From positions 1-25,214 of the forward strand of contig CAYYNP010000134.1 of the NCBI GenBank assembly GCA_964472545.1: a stretch of DNA of 25,214 nucleotides, written 5' to 3'. Positions 1-8,260 of the stretch are shown here, in pieces. Every line of letters begins with the position of its first letter. Position 1 is the first letter of the stretch. The position numbers and the translations under genes were made by a program. The DNA comes from CAYYNP01 sp964472545 (GTDB taxonomy: Bacteria; Planctomycetota; Planctomycetia; Pirellulales; Thermoguttaceae). The notes under the pieces are model-generated. The model was not told the DNA's origin. It saw only the letters and a program-made list of their open reading frames with translations, and searched no databases.

Positions 1-55
1 CCCCCCCCCCCCCCCCCTCCCCCCGCGGGGGGGGGGCCCCCCCCCCCCCCACCCC
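1..55. other. Homopolymeric C/G low-complexity stretch
   Basis: The first 55 bases are almost only long runs of C and G, unlike anything else in the window. Coding potential is nil. This is more likely an assembly or sequencing artefact at a contig end than biology. Confidence 0.7.
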
Positions 56-111
56 AGCCACCCCGCCCGTCAGTTGACTTGCTACGGAGTACTGAGCCGG
101 AAGACAACGTT

Positions 112-978
112 CTACAGCCGCAGGCTCGCCGTCCAAGCCATGCCGGCGATGTAGATACTGAACGTGAGGATAGCCAGCATCACCAGGCAGACCCAGCGCT
201 CGGCCCCGCGGGAAGTCCAGCTAACGGTCAACAGACCCACCGCCAGCACGACCGACGAGAAGACGAAGAAGATCTGCCGCCAATAGCCGTTGATATTGTT
301 GTTGGCGGCGGCTTCATCGGCGGCGATGCGGTAGTCGCGATACTCGCCGGAATCGAAGTCGCGTTTATCGGCCTGTTGGTCGTCGGTCAATTGGGCCAGG
401 TCTTTGGTGTATCGTGCGCGATCTTCCTGCTCGACCTCGGCGTCCTGCTTGCGTGCCTCTTGCAGGTCGGCAAGCTGGCCGCGCAACGCTGCCCGGCGAT
501 CGGCGTCCGACTCGGCCGCAATTTGGTCGTTGAGTTGGCTCTCTTCGCGGCGAGCCTGCCGGGCCTTGTCGTCCAGGGTGTCGATCTTCTGTTGGATCTT
601 CAGCCGGGCCGTTTCCTGTTTGGTCTCGAAACCGGTCCTTACCAGGTCGCGTTTGGCCTCCGCCCGAGAGACGGCCCGCGAGCCGATCGTGTCGCAACCG
701 CGGGAAACCAGCACCAGGACCAACCCCACGGCGAGCATCGGGCGCCCGGCCAAGAGCGAGAAGCGAATCAGCCGTCCGGAGCCTGCCGCGGCGGCGGGTG
801 CGGTGTCGCCCGGCTCGTAGCCCGAGAAGCCCGGCAGCGGCGGGCCGGGGCTCGCCTTCTCGCCCAAGTCCGGCGCCATGAACGGCTCGTCGCAAGTCGG
901 ACAGCGGACCTGCTTGCCGAAGTGAATCTCGGTGATTTGGACTCGATGGCCTTTGGGACAGACGGCTTCGTGGGGCAT
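112..978 (-). CDS. Zinc-ribbon, coiled-coil membrane protein of unknown function
   Basis: This 288-residue protein begins with a probable zinc ribbon (C7-P-K-G-H and C26-P-T-C29). A Pro/Ala-rich linker follows, then a hydrophobic segment at about 73-92, a charged Glu/Gln/Arg-rich coiled coil at about 103-205, and two C-terminal membrane segments (about 233-252 and 261-282). The ATG at 978 is chosen because GAGGT precedes it at good spacing and the zinc ribbon starts at once; the open frame runs further upstream but only antisense to the ABC gene. It lies 23 bp after the sugar ABC ATPase on the same strand and may be co-transcribed. Small N-terminal zinc ribbons fused to membrane segments are common among planctomycete proteins of unknown role. 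I do not recognise a function; a membrane stress or scaffold protein would be a guess. Confidence 0.8.
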   Translation of the reverse strand: MPHEAVCPKGHRVQITEIHFGKQVRCPTCDEPFMAPDLGEKASPGPPLPGFSGYEPGDTAPAAAAGSGRLIRFSLLAGRPMLAVGLVLVLVSRGCDTIGSRAVSRAEAKRDLVRTGFETKQETARLKIQQKIDTLDDKARQARREESQLNDQIAAESDADRRAALRGQLADLQEARKQDAEVEQEDRARYTKDLAQLTDDQQADKRDFDSGEYRDYRIAADEAAANNNINGYWRQIFFVFSSVVLAVGLLTVSWTSRGAERWVCLVMLAILTFSIYIAGMAWTASLRL

Positions 979-1001
979 GGCTAAACCTCGACGTCGGGTC
1001 G

Positions 1002-2612
1002 TTACACGGCAGCTTCTTGCACACTTTCTTGCACGCCCGGGCGCTGCGTGGCAAGTTCCATGATCCGTTGTTCCGTGGCTTGCTCGCGAGTGAGTTCGCC
1101 GGTCACGTGGCCTTCGCAGAGCACGAGGATTCGATCGCAAAGCGTCAACAGTTCGGGCAACTCGCTGGACGTAACGATAATCCCCAGTCCCTCGCGGCAG
1201 AGACGGTCCATCAGCCGATAGAGTTCGGCCTTGGCGCCGACGTCGACACCGCGGGTGGGGTCGTCGAGTAACAGCACCTTCGGCCGCGTCAACAGCCAAC
1301 GGCCCACGATCGACTTCTGCTGGTTGCCGCCGCTGAGGCTGGTGATCGGCACGCTGAGCCCGGCAGAACGCACGTTGAGTTCTTCGACCGACGCTTGGGC
1401 CATGGCGCGCTCGCGCTGGAAGCTGATCAGCCCGGCTTTGGTGATCTCGTCGAGCGTGCAGACGCTGATGTTCTGGCCCACGTTCAAGTTGGCGAAGATC
1501 CCCAGCCGCTTGCGGTCTTCGGTGACCAACGCCACGCCGGCCCGCATCGCCTGGGCCGGATGGCGAAACAACACGCGGCGGCCTTCGAGCAAGATCTCCC
1601 CCTGCGGCGCGTTGGGACTCGAACCGAACAGGCATTCGAGCGTCTCGGTGCGTCCGGCGCCCATCAACCCCGCCAGGCCGAGGATCTCGCCACGGCGCAA
1701 CGAGAAACTGACGTCCTGCAATCGCCACTTTCGCGCGTGGCCGGGCCAGGGCAGCGAGAGCTTTTTGACTTCCAGCACCACATCGTCCGGCGTACGCGGC
1801 TGGCCCAGGTCGGTCTCCTCGATCTCGCGCCCGACCATCAGGTGGGTGATCTCCCGGGCGTTGCTCTTGGCCCGGTCGAGCGTCTTGACCAGTTCGCCGT
1901 CGCGAAGCACGGTGATGCGGTCGGCGAGCTGGAAGACCTCGTCCATCTTGTGGGTGATGTAGAGGATCGTCACGCCGCGCTCCCGCAGCCGCTCGATCAC
2001 GCGGAACAGCCGGGCGACCTCAGTTTCGGTCAGCGCGCTGGTCGGCTCGTCCATGATCAGCACGTCGGTGTTCAGCGACAGCGCCTTGGCGATTTCGACG
2101 AGTTGCTGATCGCCCACCCGCAGGTCGCGGACGAGTTGCCGCGGGCGGATCTCGCATTCGAGTTGCTGAAGCAATTCGCCGGCTGCCCGTTCCATGGCCC
2201 GATCGTCGAGCAGGCGCAGCTTATTGAGCATTTCGCGGCCGAGGAAGATGTTGGCCGCCGCCGAGAGTTCTTCGACCAGGTTGAGTTCCTGGTGGATGAT
2301 GCCCACGCCGGCCCGTTCGGCGTCGGTGGTGCCGCGGAAGCGGACCGGTTGGCCGCGGAGCACGAGCGTGCCCTGATAGTCGGTAATCACTCCGCAGAGG
2401 CAGTTCATCAACGTGCTCTTACCGGCCCCGTTCTCGCCGACCACCGCGTGCAATTCGCCGGGGGAGACGTCGATCGAGACGTCTTTCAGCGCCACCACGC
2501 CCGGAAAGCGTTTGGTGACCCGGCGAAACGAGATGACCGGCGTCGTCGAGCTTGGCGTCGTCGAGCTTGGCGTCGTCGAGCTTGGCGGCGTCGTAATTGG
2601 CGGCGTCGACAC
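1002..2612 (-). CDS. Sugar ABC transporter ATP-binding protein, RbsA/MglA (CUT2) type
   Basis: A 536-residue protein with two fused ABC ATPase domains, the usual build and length of RbsA/MglA/XylG, which power uptake of monosaccharides through a separate permease and binding protein. Domain 1 has Walker A GENGAGKST (59-67), a degenerate signature LRVGDQQ and Walker B VLIMDEPTSAL (from 184). Domain 2 has the atypical P-loop GLMGAGRTE (315-323), signature LSGGNQQ (426-432) and Walker B VLLLDDPTRGVD (446-457). The start is GTG at 2612, preceded by GAGGAA at suitable spacing. The first 25 residues are Ser/Thr/Pro repeats encoded by a 15-bp tandem repeat, an unusual extension before the normal beginning at VISFRRVTK. 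No permease or binding-protein gene is visible beside it, so its substrate cannot be named and partners may lie beyond the left edge. Confidence 0.93.
   Translation of the reverse strand: MSTPPITTPPSSTTPSSTTPSSTTPVISFRRVTKRFPGVVALKDVSIDVSPGELHAVVGENGAGKSTLMNCLCGVITDYQGTLVLRGQPVRFRGTTDAERAGVGIIHQELNLVEELSAAANIFLGREMLNKLRLLDDRAMERAAGELLQQLECEIRPRQLVRDLRVGDQQLVEIAKALSLNTDVLIMDEPTSALTETEVARLFRVIERLRERGVTILYITHKMDEVFQLADRITVLRDGELVKTLDRAKSNAREITHLMVGREIEETDLGQPRTPDDVVLEVKKLSLPWPGHARKWRLQDVSFSLRRGEILGLAGLMGAGRTETLECLFGSSPNAPQGEILLEGRRVLFRHPAQAMRAGVALVTEDRKRLGIFANLNVGQNISVCTLDEITKAGLISFQRERAMAQASVEELNVRSAGLSVPITSLSGGNQQKSIVGRWLLTRPKVLLLDDPTRGVDVGAKAELYRLMDRLCREGLGIIVTSSELPELLTLCDRILVLCEGHVTGELTREQATEQRIMELATQRPGVQESVQEAAV
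2539..2598. repeat. 15-bp tandem repeat inside the ABC ATPase 5' end
   Basis: The unit GGCGTCGTCGAGCTT occurs three times exactly (2539-2583), followed by a degenerate copy. Being a multiple of three it keeps the frame and encodes SSTTP repeats at the N-terminus of the ATPase. Slippage could change copy number without a frameshift. Confidence 0.9.
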
Positions 2613-2837
2613 GGGCGAAGTTCCTCGGCGGCACGGAACGGGAAACCAGCCTTTAAGATACCGCCGCAGCGTCCGTCCGTCCAGAGCCCGCAGGCAAGAC
2701 CGTGGACGCCCGGGAGGGCCGTCTCGGGGGGCTGTGTCTCAGTTGGCCCCGCGGGTGTATTACACCGTTGAAACAGCCTCAGGCGGATTCACGCCGCCTC
2801 GGTTACGGCGTGCATCCGAGCGTTGGCCCGGCAAATG

Positions 2838-4520
2838 CTACTCGCGGCTTTCCTCCACGAGGACGATCTGGTCGGCGCGTACATTGTGTCGCACGTTCGT
2901 CTCACCGCCGATCCATCGAACCTCGATGCGGTCGACACGGTCGCGATTGCCGAGGCCGAAGTGGAGACGCATTCCGAAGTGGCCCTGGTAGCCGTGGCCG
3001 CTGTGGACCTCGTCGATCTGAGTCAGGTCGCCGGCCACAACCTTCACGCGCGCTCCCACGCCGTCGCGGTTGGTCTTCGCGCCGCGCAGTCGAATCTGAA
3101 GCCAGTGATTTCCGGTCGCCGAGTCGTTTCTCAGAACGGTCGGCCGGGTTCGAGAATTGAGGATCACGGCGTCCAAGTCGCCGTCGTTGTCCAGATCGCC
3201 AAACGCGGCGCCGCGGCTGGAGAGTTTCACGGACAGACCGTCGCCGGCCCGGTCCGAGGCGTCGACGAACTTCCCTCCCCCCACGTTTTCCAATAGGACG
3301 TTTGGGGCGAGGTAGCTCGTCGTATCGTCGAATTGCTCGACGTTGTCGTTCAGGTGGCCGCAGGCGACGAAGAAATCGCGGTCTCCATCGTTGTCGACGT
3401 CGAGCAGGCCGGCTCCCCAGGTCACCTTCGAAAAGGTACCCGCGCCCGCGCCGGTGATGCGCGTCCGATCCGCGAAGAAGCCGTTGCCCATGTTCCGATA
3501 TAGCGTGGCCAACTCGTTCTGGTAGGAGGTCGTGTAGACGTCCAACCGGCCGTCGTTGTCGTAATCTCCGCATACGGCCGCCATGCTTCCCTGTGCCGCG
3601 GCGTTGACGTCGTACGCCAGCCCGGAAAAGAGTCCCGTTTCCTTAAACCTCCCGGAGCCGTCGTTCTGGTACAGGAAGTTGGCGGCCACGTCGTTACAGA
3701 CGAAGATGTCGGTATCGCCGTCGTCGTCGAAGTCGCCGCAGACGGTGCCCATTCCGCCGCCGGCATCGTCGGAGATCCCCGATTCCCAACTGACGTCCGT
3801 AAACGTGCCGTTACCGTTATTGCGGTAGAACGTGTCGGCGTCTGCGGCGTAGTCCATGGGGCTGGGATAGGTCGCGTGACCTTTCCAGACATGGACGACG
3901 TGAGTATCGGGCGAAAACTTGACGTAGTTGGAGACGAAGAGGTCCAGGTCGCCGTCCTTGTCGGCGTCGAGAAAATTCGCTCCCGCACCGACTCGGTGGC
4001 CGTTGCTCACGCCTGCCGCTCGCGTCACGTCGGTGAAGGTCCCGTCGCCGTTGTTTCGGTATAAGACGTTCGGCCCGTAGTTGTTGAGGTAGAGGTCGAG
4101 GTCCCCGTCGTTGTCGTAATCGCCGACGGTGACTCCCAGCCCGTGGCCGGTGTCGCCCACGCCGGCCTGGTGCGTAACGTCCGTAAACCGGAGGCCACCG
4201 TCGTTACGATAGAGCGCATTGGTTGGCGGCGCGGTCGCCTTGGCCCCGGGCAGCAGCGCCCCGTTGAGAAAGTAGACGTCCTCGTCGCCGTCGCCGTCGT
4301 AGTCGAACAGGGCCAGCCCGGCGCTCACGTATTCGACAATATACCGCCGCCCGGAGCTTCCGTCGTTGTGACGGAACGCGATTCCGGTTTCCGCGGTTAC
4401 GTCGACGAAACGCAACGGCTTCGGCTGCTGGGCCGGCGCGAGGCCACACACCGGCGCCAAGCCCAGAGCGAGAAATCGCAGAAGGAAAAGAAATCTGCCT
4501 GGTCGGGCATCTTGCGTCAT
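2838..4520 (-). CDS. Exported FG-GAP/VCBS repeat protein with ASPIC/UnbV domain (CRTAC1-like)
   Basis: This 560-residue protein has a signal peptide (basic start, hydrophobic core about 9-27, cut near PAQQ). Seven FG-GAP-type repeats with calcium-binding-like loops of the form DxDxDGDxD follow (for example DYDGDGDED, DYDNDGDLD, DADKDGDLD). It ends with an ASPIC/UnbV domain (about 470-555, containing GVGARVKV and the GHGYQGHFGMRLHFGLG stretch). Such proteins are predicted beta-propellers that act outside the cytoplasm; their substrates are mostly unknown. ATG at 4520 has GGAGGGAG upstream and overlaps the stop of the TPR gene as ATGA, so the two are translationally coupled. TPR plus ASPIC/UnbV pairs recur in planctomycetes and acidobacteria, suggesting a shared surface or secretion-linked role, which is inference. 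Confidence 0.92.
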   Translation of the reverse strand: MTQDARPGRFLFLLRFLALGLAPVCGLAPAQQPKPLRFVDVTAETGIAFRHNDGSSGRRYIVEYVSAGLALFDYDGDGDEDVYFLNGALLPGAKATAPPTNALYRNDGGLRFTDVTHQAGVGDTGHGLGVTVGDYDNDGDLDLYLNNYGPNVLYRNNGDGTFTDVTRAAGVSNGHRVGAGANFLDADKDGDLDLFVSNYVKFSPDTHVVHVWKGHATYPSPMDYAADADTFYRNNGNGTFTDVSWESGISDDAGGGMGTVCGDFDDDGDTDIFVCNDVAANFLYQNDGSGRFKETGLFSGLAYDVNAAAQGSMAAVCGDYDNDGRLDVYTTSYQNELATLYRNMGNGFFADRTRITGAGAGTFSKVTWGAGLLDVDNDGDRDFFVACGHLNDNVEQFDDTTSYLAPNVLLENVGGGKFVDASDRAGDGLSVKLSSRGAAFGDLDNDGDLDAVILNSRTRPTVLRNDSATGNHWLQIRLRGAKTNRDGVGARVKVVAGDLTQIDEVHSGHGYQGHFGMRLHFGLGNRDRVDRIEVRWIGGETNVRHNVRADQIVLVEESRE

Positions 4521-5728
4521 CTTCTGTCTCCCTCCCCGGACGGCTGGCCCTTCATGCGCTGGATGCTCTGGTAGACCGTTCGGTACTGTGGGTTGTCGGG
4601 ATCCAGTTCCATGGCACTCCGCAGGGCCAAGAGCGCCGCGTCAAAACGTTTCAACTCCGCAAGCATGATCCCGAGGGTCATCCGATAGCGGGCATTCCGG
4701 GGTGATATTCCCACAAGTTGTTCGCACGTTCGCACGGCTTCTTCGTACCTGCGGCTGCGTGCGTAGAAGGAGAGCAACATCGATCGGCATTTCTCGTCGG
4801 CCGGGGCGAGTTGTGCCGCTTTGAGCCAGTGACGCTCGGCCTTTGCCGGCTCGGCGCCGCTGCTGTAGAAGCGGCCGATTTCCGTGTACGTCAAGGCGAT
4901 CTCCTGACGGACCGCGGAAACGTCGTCGTACCGGCGCCTGCCGTCTATCAGGCTATCGCGTTCCCGGTCTCTCAGCGCGCGGAACGTCTCCAAGTAGGCT
5001 CCTGCCTCTTCCTTCTGGCCGAGGCCTGCACACGCCATGTAAAGGCCGTAGTATCCTCGTGTGTGGCCGGGCCGGATCGAAACGGATGCAGCGTAGTGCG
5101 TCTTCGCCTTGGCAAATTCGCCCAACTCCAGGTAGGCGTTACCCAGAAGCGTCTGGGCTTCAACCTGGGCCGGCAGAACCCTGATCTCTTCTTCCAGTGC
5201 CGCGACGGCCTCTTTCACGTTGCCCTGGTCCATCAGCGCGCGGGCCAGCCCGAGGCGTCCGCCCCGGATCGCCGGATCGATCTCCATCGCCTTTCGCCAT
5301 CGCCAGACGGCCTCGTCGTACCGTCCGGCCTCCTGTTCGAGCAGGGCGATGGCCGTGTGGGCGTTGGGAAAACGAGGGTCTATCTCCAGGCACTTCTGGT
5401 AGCACTTCATTGCCTGGTCGTCGTTGTCGAATCGGGCGTGCATCACGCCCATTATCAGATGCGGAGTCGGGCTGCGGGGGAACTCCTCGACGACGTGGCC
5501 GACGACCTCCAGCGCCTCCCGTTTCAGGGTCGCCACCTCCGCTCCTGTCGCCTCCGCTCCGGCCGCCTGCGGCGATCGTTGCCGTGCACTGGCCGACTTG
5601 TGCAGTGCGCTATCCGCAGCAAGAGCCGCCAATGCGGCCGAAGTCCCGATCGCCACGGCCACGAGACGCCGTACTCTCGTGCCTTGGATGTAGCGGGATG
5701 TACCCGCGACCGATGAGGCGTTTTCCAA
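4517..5728 (-). CDS. Membrane-anchored TPR protein
   Basis: A 403-residue protein with a short basic N-terminus, one hydrophobic segment (about residues 21-37, rich in Ala/Val/Leu) and then a long series of tetratricopeptide repeats, such as AMKCYQKCLEIDPRFPNAHTA and AVWRWRKAMEIDP. These form a helical protein-binding surface, here probably facing the periplasm. I choose the TTG start at 5728: it has GGGAGGTGG seven bases upstream, and a plausible sigma-70 promoter (5799-5827) lies downstream of the alternative ATG at 5845, which would leave that ATG untranscribed. The longer version would add 39 residues of low-complexity sequence before the anchor. Its stop overlaps the start of the ASPIC/UnbV gene by four bases, so they form an operon. 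Partner proteins are unknown. Confidence 0.85.
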   Translation of the reverse strand: MENASSVAGTSRYIQGTRVRRLVAVAIGTSAALAALAADSALHKSASARQRSPQAAGAEATGAEVATLKREALEVVGHVVEEFPRSPTPHLIMGVMHARFDNDDQAMKCYQKCLEIDPRFPNAHTAIALLEQEAGRYDEAVWRWRKAMEIDPAIRGGRLGLARALMDQGNVKEAVAALEEEIRVLPAQVEAQTLLGNAYLELGEFAKAKTHYAASVSIRPGHTRGYYGLYMACAGLGQKEEAGAYLETFRALRDRERDSLIDGRRRYDDVSAVRQEIALTYTEIGRFYSSGAEPAKAERHWLKAAQLAPADEKCRSMLLSFYARSRRYEEAVRTCEQLVGISPRNARYRMTLGIMLAELKRFDAALLALRSAMELDPDNPQYRTVYQSIQRMKGQPSGEGDRR

Positions 5729-5798
5729 ACTGCCACCTCCCTCGCCACCCGTTGGCCGGCCCGACGTCGCCCCTGCAATTGCTGCCCACCTGGAGAGA

Positions 5799-5827
5799 AT
5801 CCTACCACGTTTTCGGACGCCCGGCAA
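5799..5827 (-). promoter_or_regulatory. Candidate sigma-70 promoter for the TPR-ASPIC/UnbV operon
   Basis: On the minus strand TTGCCG (5822-5827) and TAGGAT (5799-5804) are separated by 17 bases. Each matches four of six consensus positions. Transcription would begin near 5792, about 65 bases before the TTG start. Confidence 0.45.
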
Positions 5828-5893
5828 GCATTTCTCCTCCCTCATTCACGCCGCTGAGGTAGACTATCGTAGGCACTTGCTGCGCACGCTGAA

Positions 5894-5913
5894 TCTCGTC
5901 TGGCGGGACGAGA
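5894..5913. repeat. Short inverted repeat between divergent genes
   Basis: TCTCGTC and GACGAGA form a perfect 7-bp stem around a 6-base loop, between the divergently transcribed TPR operon and the CorA-like gene. It could be an operator or hairpin. An 11-bp direct repeat GTCGGATAGGA lies just upstream of the CorA-like start. Confidence 0.5.
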
Positions 5914-5998
5914 CGCCTACTTCATTCGCCACCACACGACAAGCGACCATCGAACCGGCCCCGTCGGATAGGAGCGCCGTCGGATAGGAGAAGAGTCC

Positions 5999-6922
5999 AT
6001 GAGACGCGAGCAGTACCCCTGGCAGCTTCCGCCGGAGATCGAACGCCGGCTGGGCGACTCGACCTACGGCCGGCAGCGGGCGATCTACGAGGCCAAGCAC
6101 CTCCTGCTGATTCTGCACACGCCGCCGTTGACCGAAGACTATCGCCGCGAAATCAGGGTCTTCCTGCGCGCGCCCGACGGCAAGCTCCTCTGCAACGGCC
6201 GAGAAAACGGCGAGCCGAGGCTGCGGCAACTCCTCGACGCGTATCAGCAGGTGTTCGACAAGTACGAGACGGCGCACGACAAGGCTCAAACCGCCGACGA
6301 GTTGTTCCCAATCCTCGAGGGGCTGGTCCCCGCCGCGCGGGCGGCGATCCACCTGCGCGAGGCGCTGCAGTCGGCTCGGGAATTGGTGCGCGAGGACAAG
6401 TTCCTGATCGCCATGCGCGACGAAGCCTACGAGGTGGCGCGGAACCTCGAGCTGCTGCTGGCCGACGCCAAGACGGCGCTCGACTGCCGCATCGCCCGCA
6501 ACGCCGAAGCCCAGGCCGCCCGCGGCGAAGAGATGGCGGCCGCCCAACACAAGCTCAACGTGTTGGCGGCGGTCACCTTTCCGCTGATGGCGCTGGCCAC
6601 GATCTTCGGCATGAACTTGGTCCACGGCATGGAGGGCCGCACGCCGCTGCTTTTTTGGGGCGTGTTTGTGGTAGGGCTGATCGTGGGAACGGCGACGCGG
6701 GGCTGCCGACTTCGCTGGGGATGTGTCCGTCGGGATATTGTTTCGACGCCAGGAAGCCACAGGCTTCTCGCAGGATCTTGGCCGATTTCTGACACTTGGC
6801 CGGCCAGGTCGCGGCGTACTGGCCCATCACACGGAGCTGAACGGCAACCTGCATTTCCGTTCCGTCGCGTTCAACCAGTAGATTCAAACGCCCCCGCGAA
6901 CGCGGCGTCTCGCTCTCGGTGA
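5999..6922 (+). CDS. CorA-like divalent-cation transporter family protein with an abnormal C-terminal tail
   Basis: The first about 235 residues look intact: a helical, charged cytoplasmic part and two membrane segments (about 186-202 and 216-233) separated by the GMN signature (FGMNLVHG, about 203-210) of CorA-type Mg2+ channels. This is the short planctomycete form that normally ends soon after the second membrane segment. Here the frame continues after VGTATRG for 66 more residues rich in Arg, Pro and Ser, antisense to the DUF6288-like gene, so the tail is probably translated junk created by a DNA junction near 6700. The ATG has AGGAGAAG upstream. CorA-like proteins act as oligomers, and loss of the native tail may or may not impair that. 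Family call is fairly sure; transport activity is not. Confidence 0.8.
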   Translation: MRREQYPWQLPPEIERRLGDSTYGRQRAIYEAKHLLLILHTPPLTEDYRREIRVFLRAPDGKLLCNGRENGEPRLRQLLDAYQQVFDKYETAHDKAQTADELFPILEGLVPAARAAIHLREALQSARELVREDKFLIAMRDEAYEVARNLELLLADAKTALDCRIARNAEAQAARGEEMAAAQHKLNVLAAVTFPLMALATIFGMNLVHGMEGRTPLLFWGVFVVGLIVGTATRGCRLRWGCVRRDIVSTPGSHRLLAGSWPISDTWPARSRRTGPSHGAERQPAFPFRRVQPVDSNAPANAASRSR

Positions 6923-7226
6923 TCGCCTGGCCAAGGAGCTTGCGCGGATCGGAGCCTTCGGCAAAGCGGCGTCCGTTGGCGCCTGTTAGCGTGTCGTGCG
7001 GCTTCAAGACGCCGTCGGCCGGCGCACCGTGGGCGATGCGCACCACGTGGATGCGGTGGTCTTGCACCCAACCCCGGGCACCGGTCGGGCCGAGATGGAC
7101 CTGGCGGCCTTCCCAGTCGGCGTGTGGTGACCAGCGGACCGCCTGGCCACAAACCACAGAAACCGCGAGGAGTATGTAGGCGGCAAACAGCAGGAGCAAT
7201 CTCGGGATCGAGGCGTATCGTTTCAT
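6573..7226 (-). pseudogene. Truncated DUF6288-like exported PDZ protein
   Basis: The start is normal: ATG with AAGG upstream, then a signal peptide (about residues 1-28, hydrophobic run LLLLFAAYILLAVSVV). A PDZ-like domain follows (GARGWVQDHRIHVVRIA, then APADGVLKPHDTLTGANG) and the segment ILREACGFLASKQYPDGH. DUF6288 proteins continue for several hundred residues of helical or HEAT-like repeats after this point. Here, from about residue 174, the frame runs antisense into the CorA-like gene and stops after some 43 residues of unlike composition. I therefore read it as a 3'-truncated gene, cut near 6690-6720. It is the last gene of the operon with the HEAT protein, 45 bp downstream of it. An alternative is that a short secreted PDZ protein is still made. 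Confidence 0.72.
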
Positions 7227-7271
7227 GTTATCGCCTTATGGTGTGTGCGATCGGGGATGCCGGTGACGGCG

Positions 7272-8174
7272 TTACTCTTCGGTCCGTTGCTGTTGGAGTT
7301 GCTTCAACGTCTGCGCCGCGCCGGCACGGACCTTCCGGTGCGGGTCGTTTTCGGCCAGGTTCTTCACGAACGGCAGCGTCGCGTCCGACTCGGCAAAGTG
7401 TTTCACGGCCAGCGAGGCTGCCAGCCGCCGGTAGCTCCATTGGTCGCTTCGGCCCAGCTTCAACACGGCCTGTTCGACCTTCGCCGGTTCCGTGCCCAGC
7501 TTCAACAGCACGTCGACGGCCGACGGGATACAGCACCACATGCCTTCCGAGGGCTGGTCGATCAGGTGAAACAGGGCGGCCGTGGCTGGTGCAGAGTCTT
7601 GGCCGTGTTTGCCGAGCAGCCCCACAGCGGCACCCCGGGCACGCCAGCAGGTATCGGGCACGCGAATCAAGGCCACCGCGGCGGGCAAGAGGACGTCCTT
7701 GTCTTGCGTTACCGACTTCAACGCGTTGATCGCCGTGTTGCGTATCCAGGATTCGCGATCCGTACAGAGCGCTGCCAGCCCCGCGGCGGCCGATTCGGCC
7801 TCTGCGCCGAACTTACCGAGCACGGCCGCGGCGCCGTCGCGGACCCAAGGGCTGTCGTCTGCGAGCAATTCAATCAAACGCGGGATCACCTTCGGGTCCG
7901 GCTCCTGCATCGCTGCCAACGCGTCGGTGCCGCCGCGGCGGACGCGCCAATCGTCGTCTCCGATGGCCTCACGAATCGCCGGCAGCGCCTCCGCACCCCG
8001 CTTGCCGAGCGCCTCGGCCGCCCGGAAACGGCGCATCGGCAGGTCGCCACGGAGCGATTCGATCAGTTGAGGGACGCTGCGCGAATCGGAAACGGATTCG
8101 CGCTGCTGTGCCGCCATGCACGTGGCGGTTGCCCAAAGAACAAGCGCAAGCGACCTGAGTGTCGATTGTTTCAT
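7272..8174 (-). CDS. Exported HEAT-repeat protein
   Basis: A 300-residue protein with a signal peptide (MKQSTLRSLALVLWATATCMA, cut near MAAQ) followed by HEAT-type helical repeats: for instance PQLIESLRGDLPMRRFRAAE, LPAIREAIGDDDWRVRRGG, IPRLIELLADDSPWVRDGAA and a closing FVKNLAENDPHRKVRAGAA. HEAT repeats bind partner proteins; no catalytic motif is present. The ATG at 8174 is preferred to the upstream one at 8219, which would put 15 charged residues before the signal peptide. It sits 86 bp after the gamma-glutamyltranspeptidase gene and 45 bp before the truncated DUF6288-like gene, all on the minus strand, so it probably belongs to the same operon. Role in the periplasm is unknown. Confidence 0.85.
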   Translation of the reverse strand: MKQSTLRSLALVLWATATCMAAQQRESVSDSRSVPQLIESLRGDLPMRRFRAAEALGKRGAEALPAIREAIGDDDWRVRRGGTDALAAMQEPDPKVIPRLIELLADDSPWVRDGAAAVLGKFGAEAESAAAGLAALCTDRESWIRNTAINALKSVTQDKDVLLPAAVALIRVPDTCWRARGAAVGLLGKHGQDSAPATAALFHLIDQPSEGMWCCIPSAVDVLLKLGTEPAKVEQAVLKLGRSDQWSYRRLAASLAVKHFAESDATLPFVKNLAENDPHRKVRAGAAQTLKQLQQQRTEE

Positions 8175-8260
8175 GGTGTTTCTTTCGTCTTTGGCGTTCT
8201 TGTGATTCATCCGCCGCAACTGACGACCGCCGATGTTGGCCGAAGGTCAATGCCCTGTGC

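Noticed and set aside
112..1728. Long minus-strand frame extending the zinc-ribbon gene to 538 residues
   Set aside because: The upstream part overlaps the ABC ATPase gene in another frame on the same strand and has Arg/Pro-rich shadow composition; a ribosome site and zinc ribbon place the start at 978.
2754..2766. GGTGTA-T-TACACC inverted repeat as an operator for the ABC ATPase
   Set aside because: Arms are only six bases and no promoter is evident nearby, so chance cannot be excluded.
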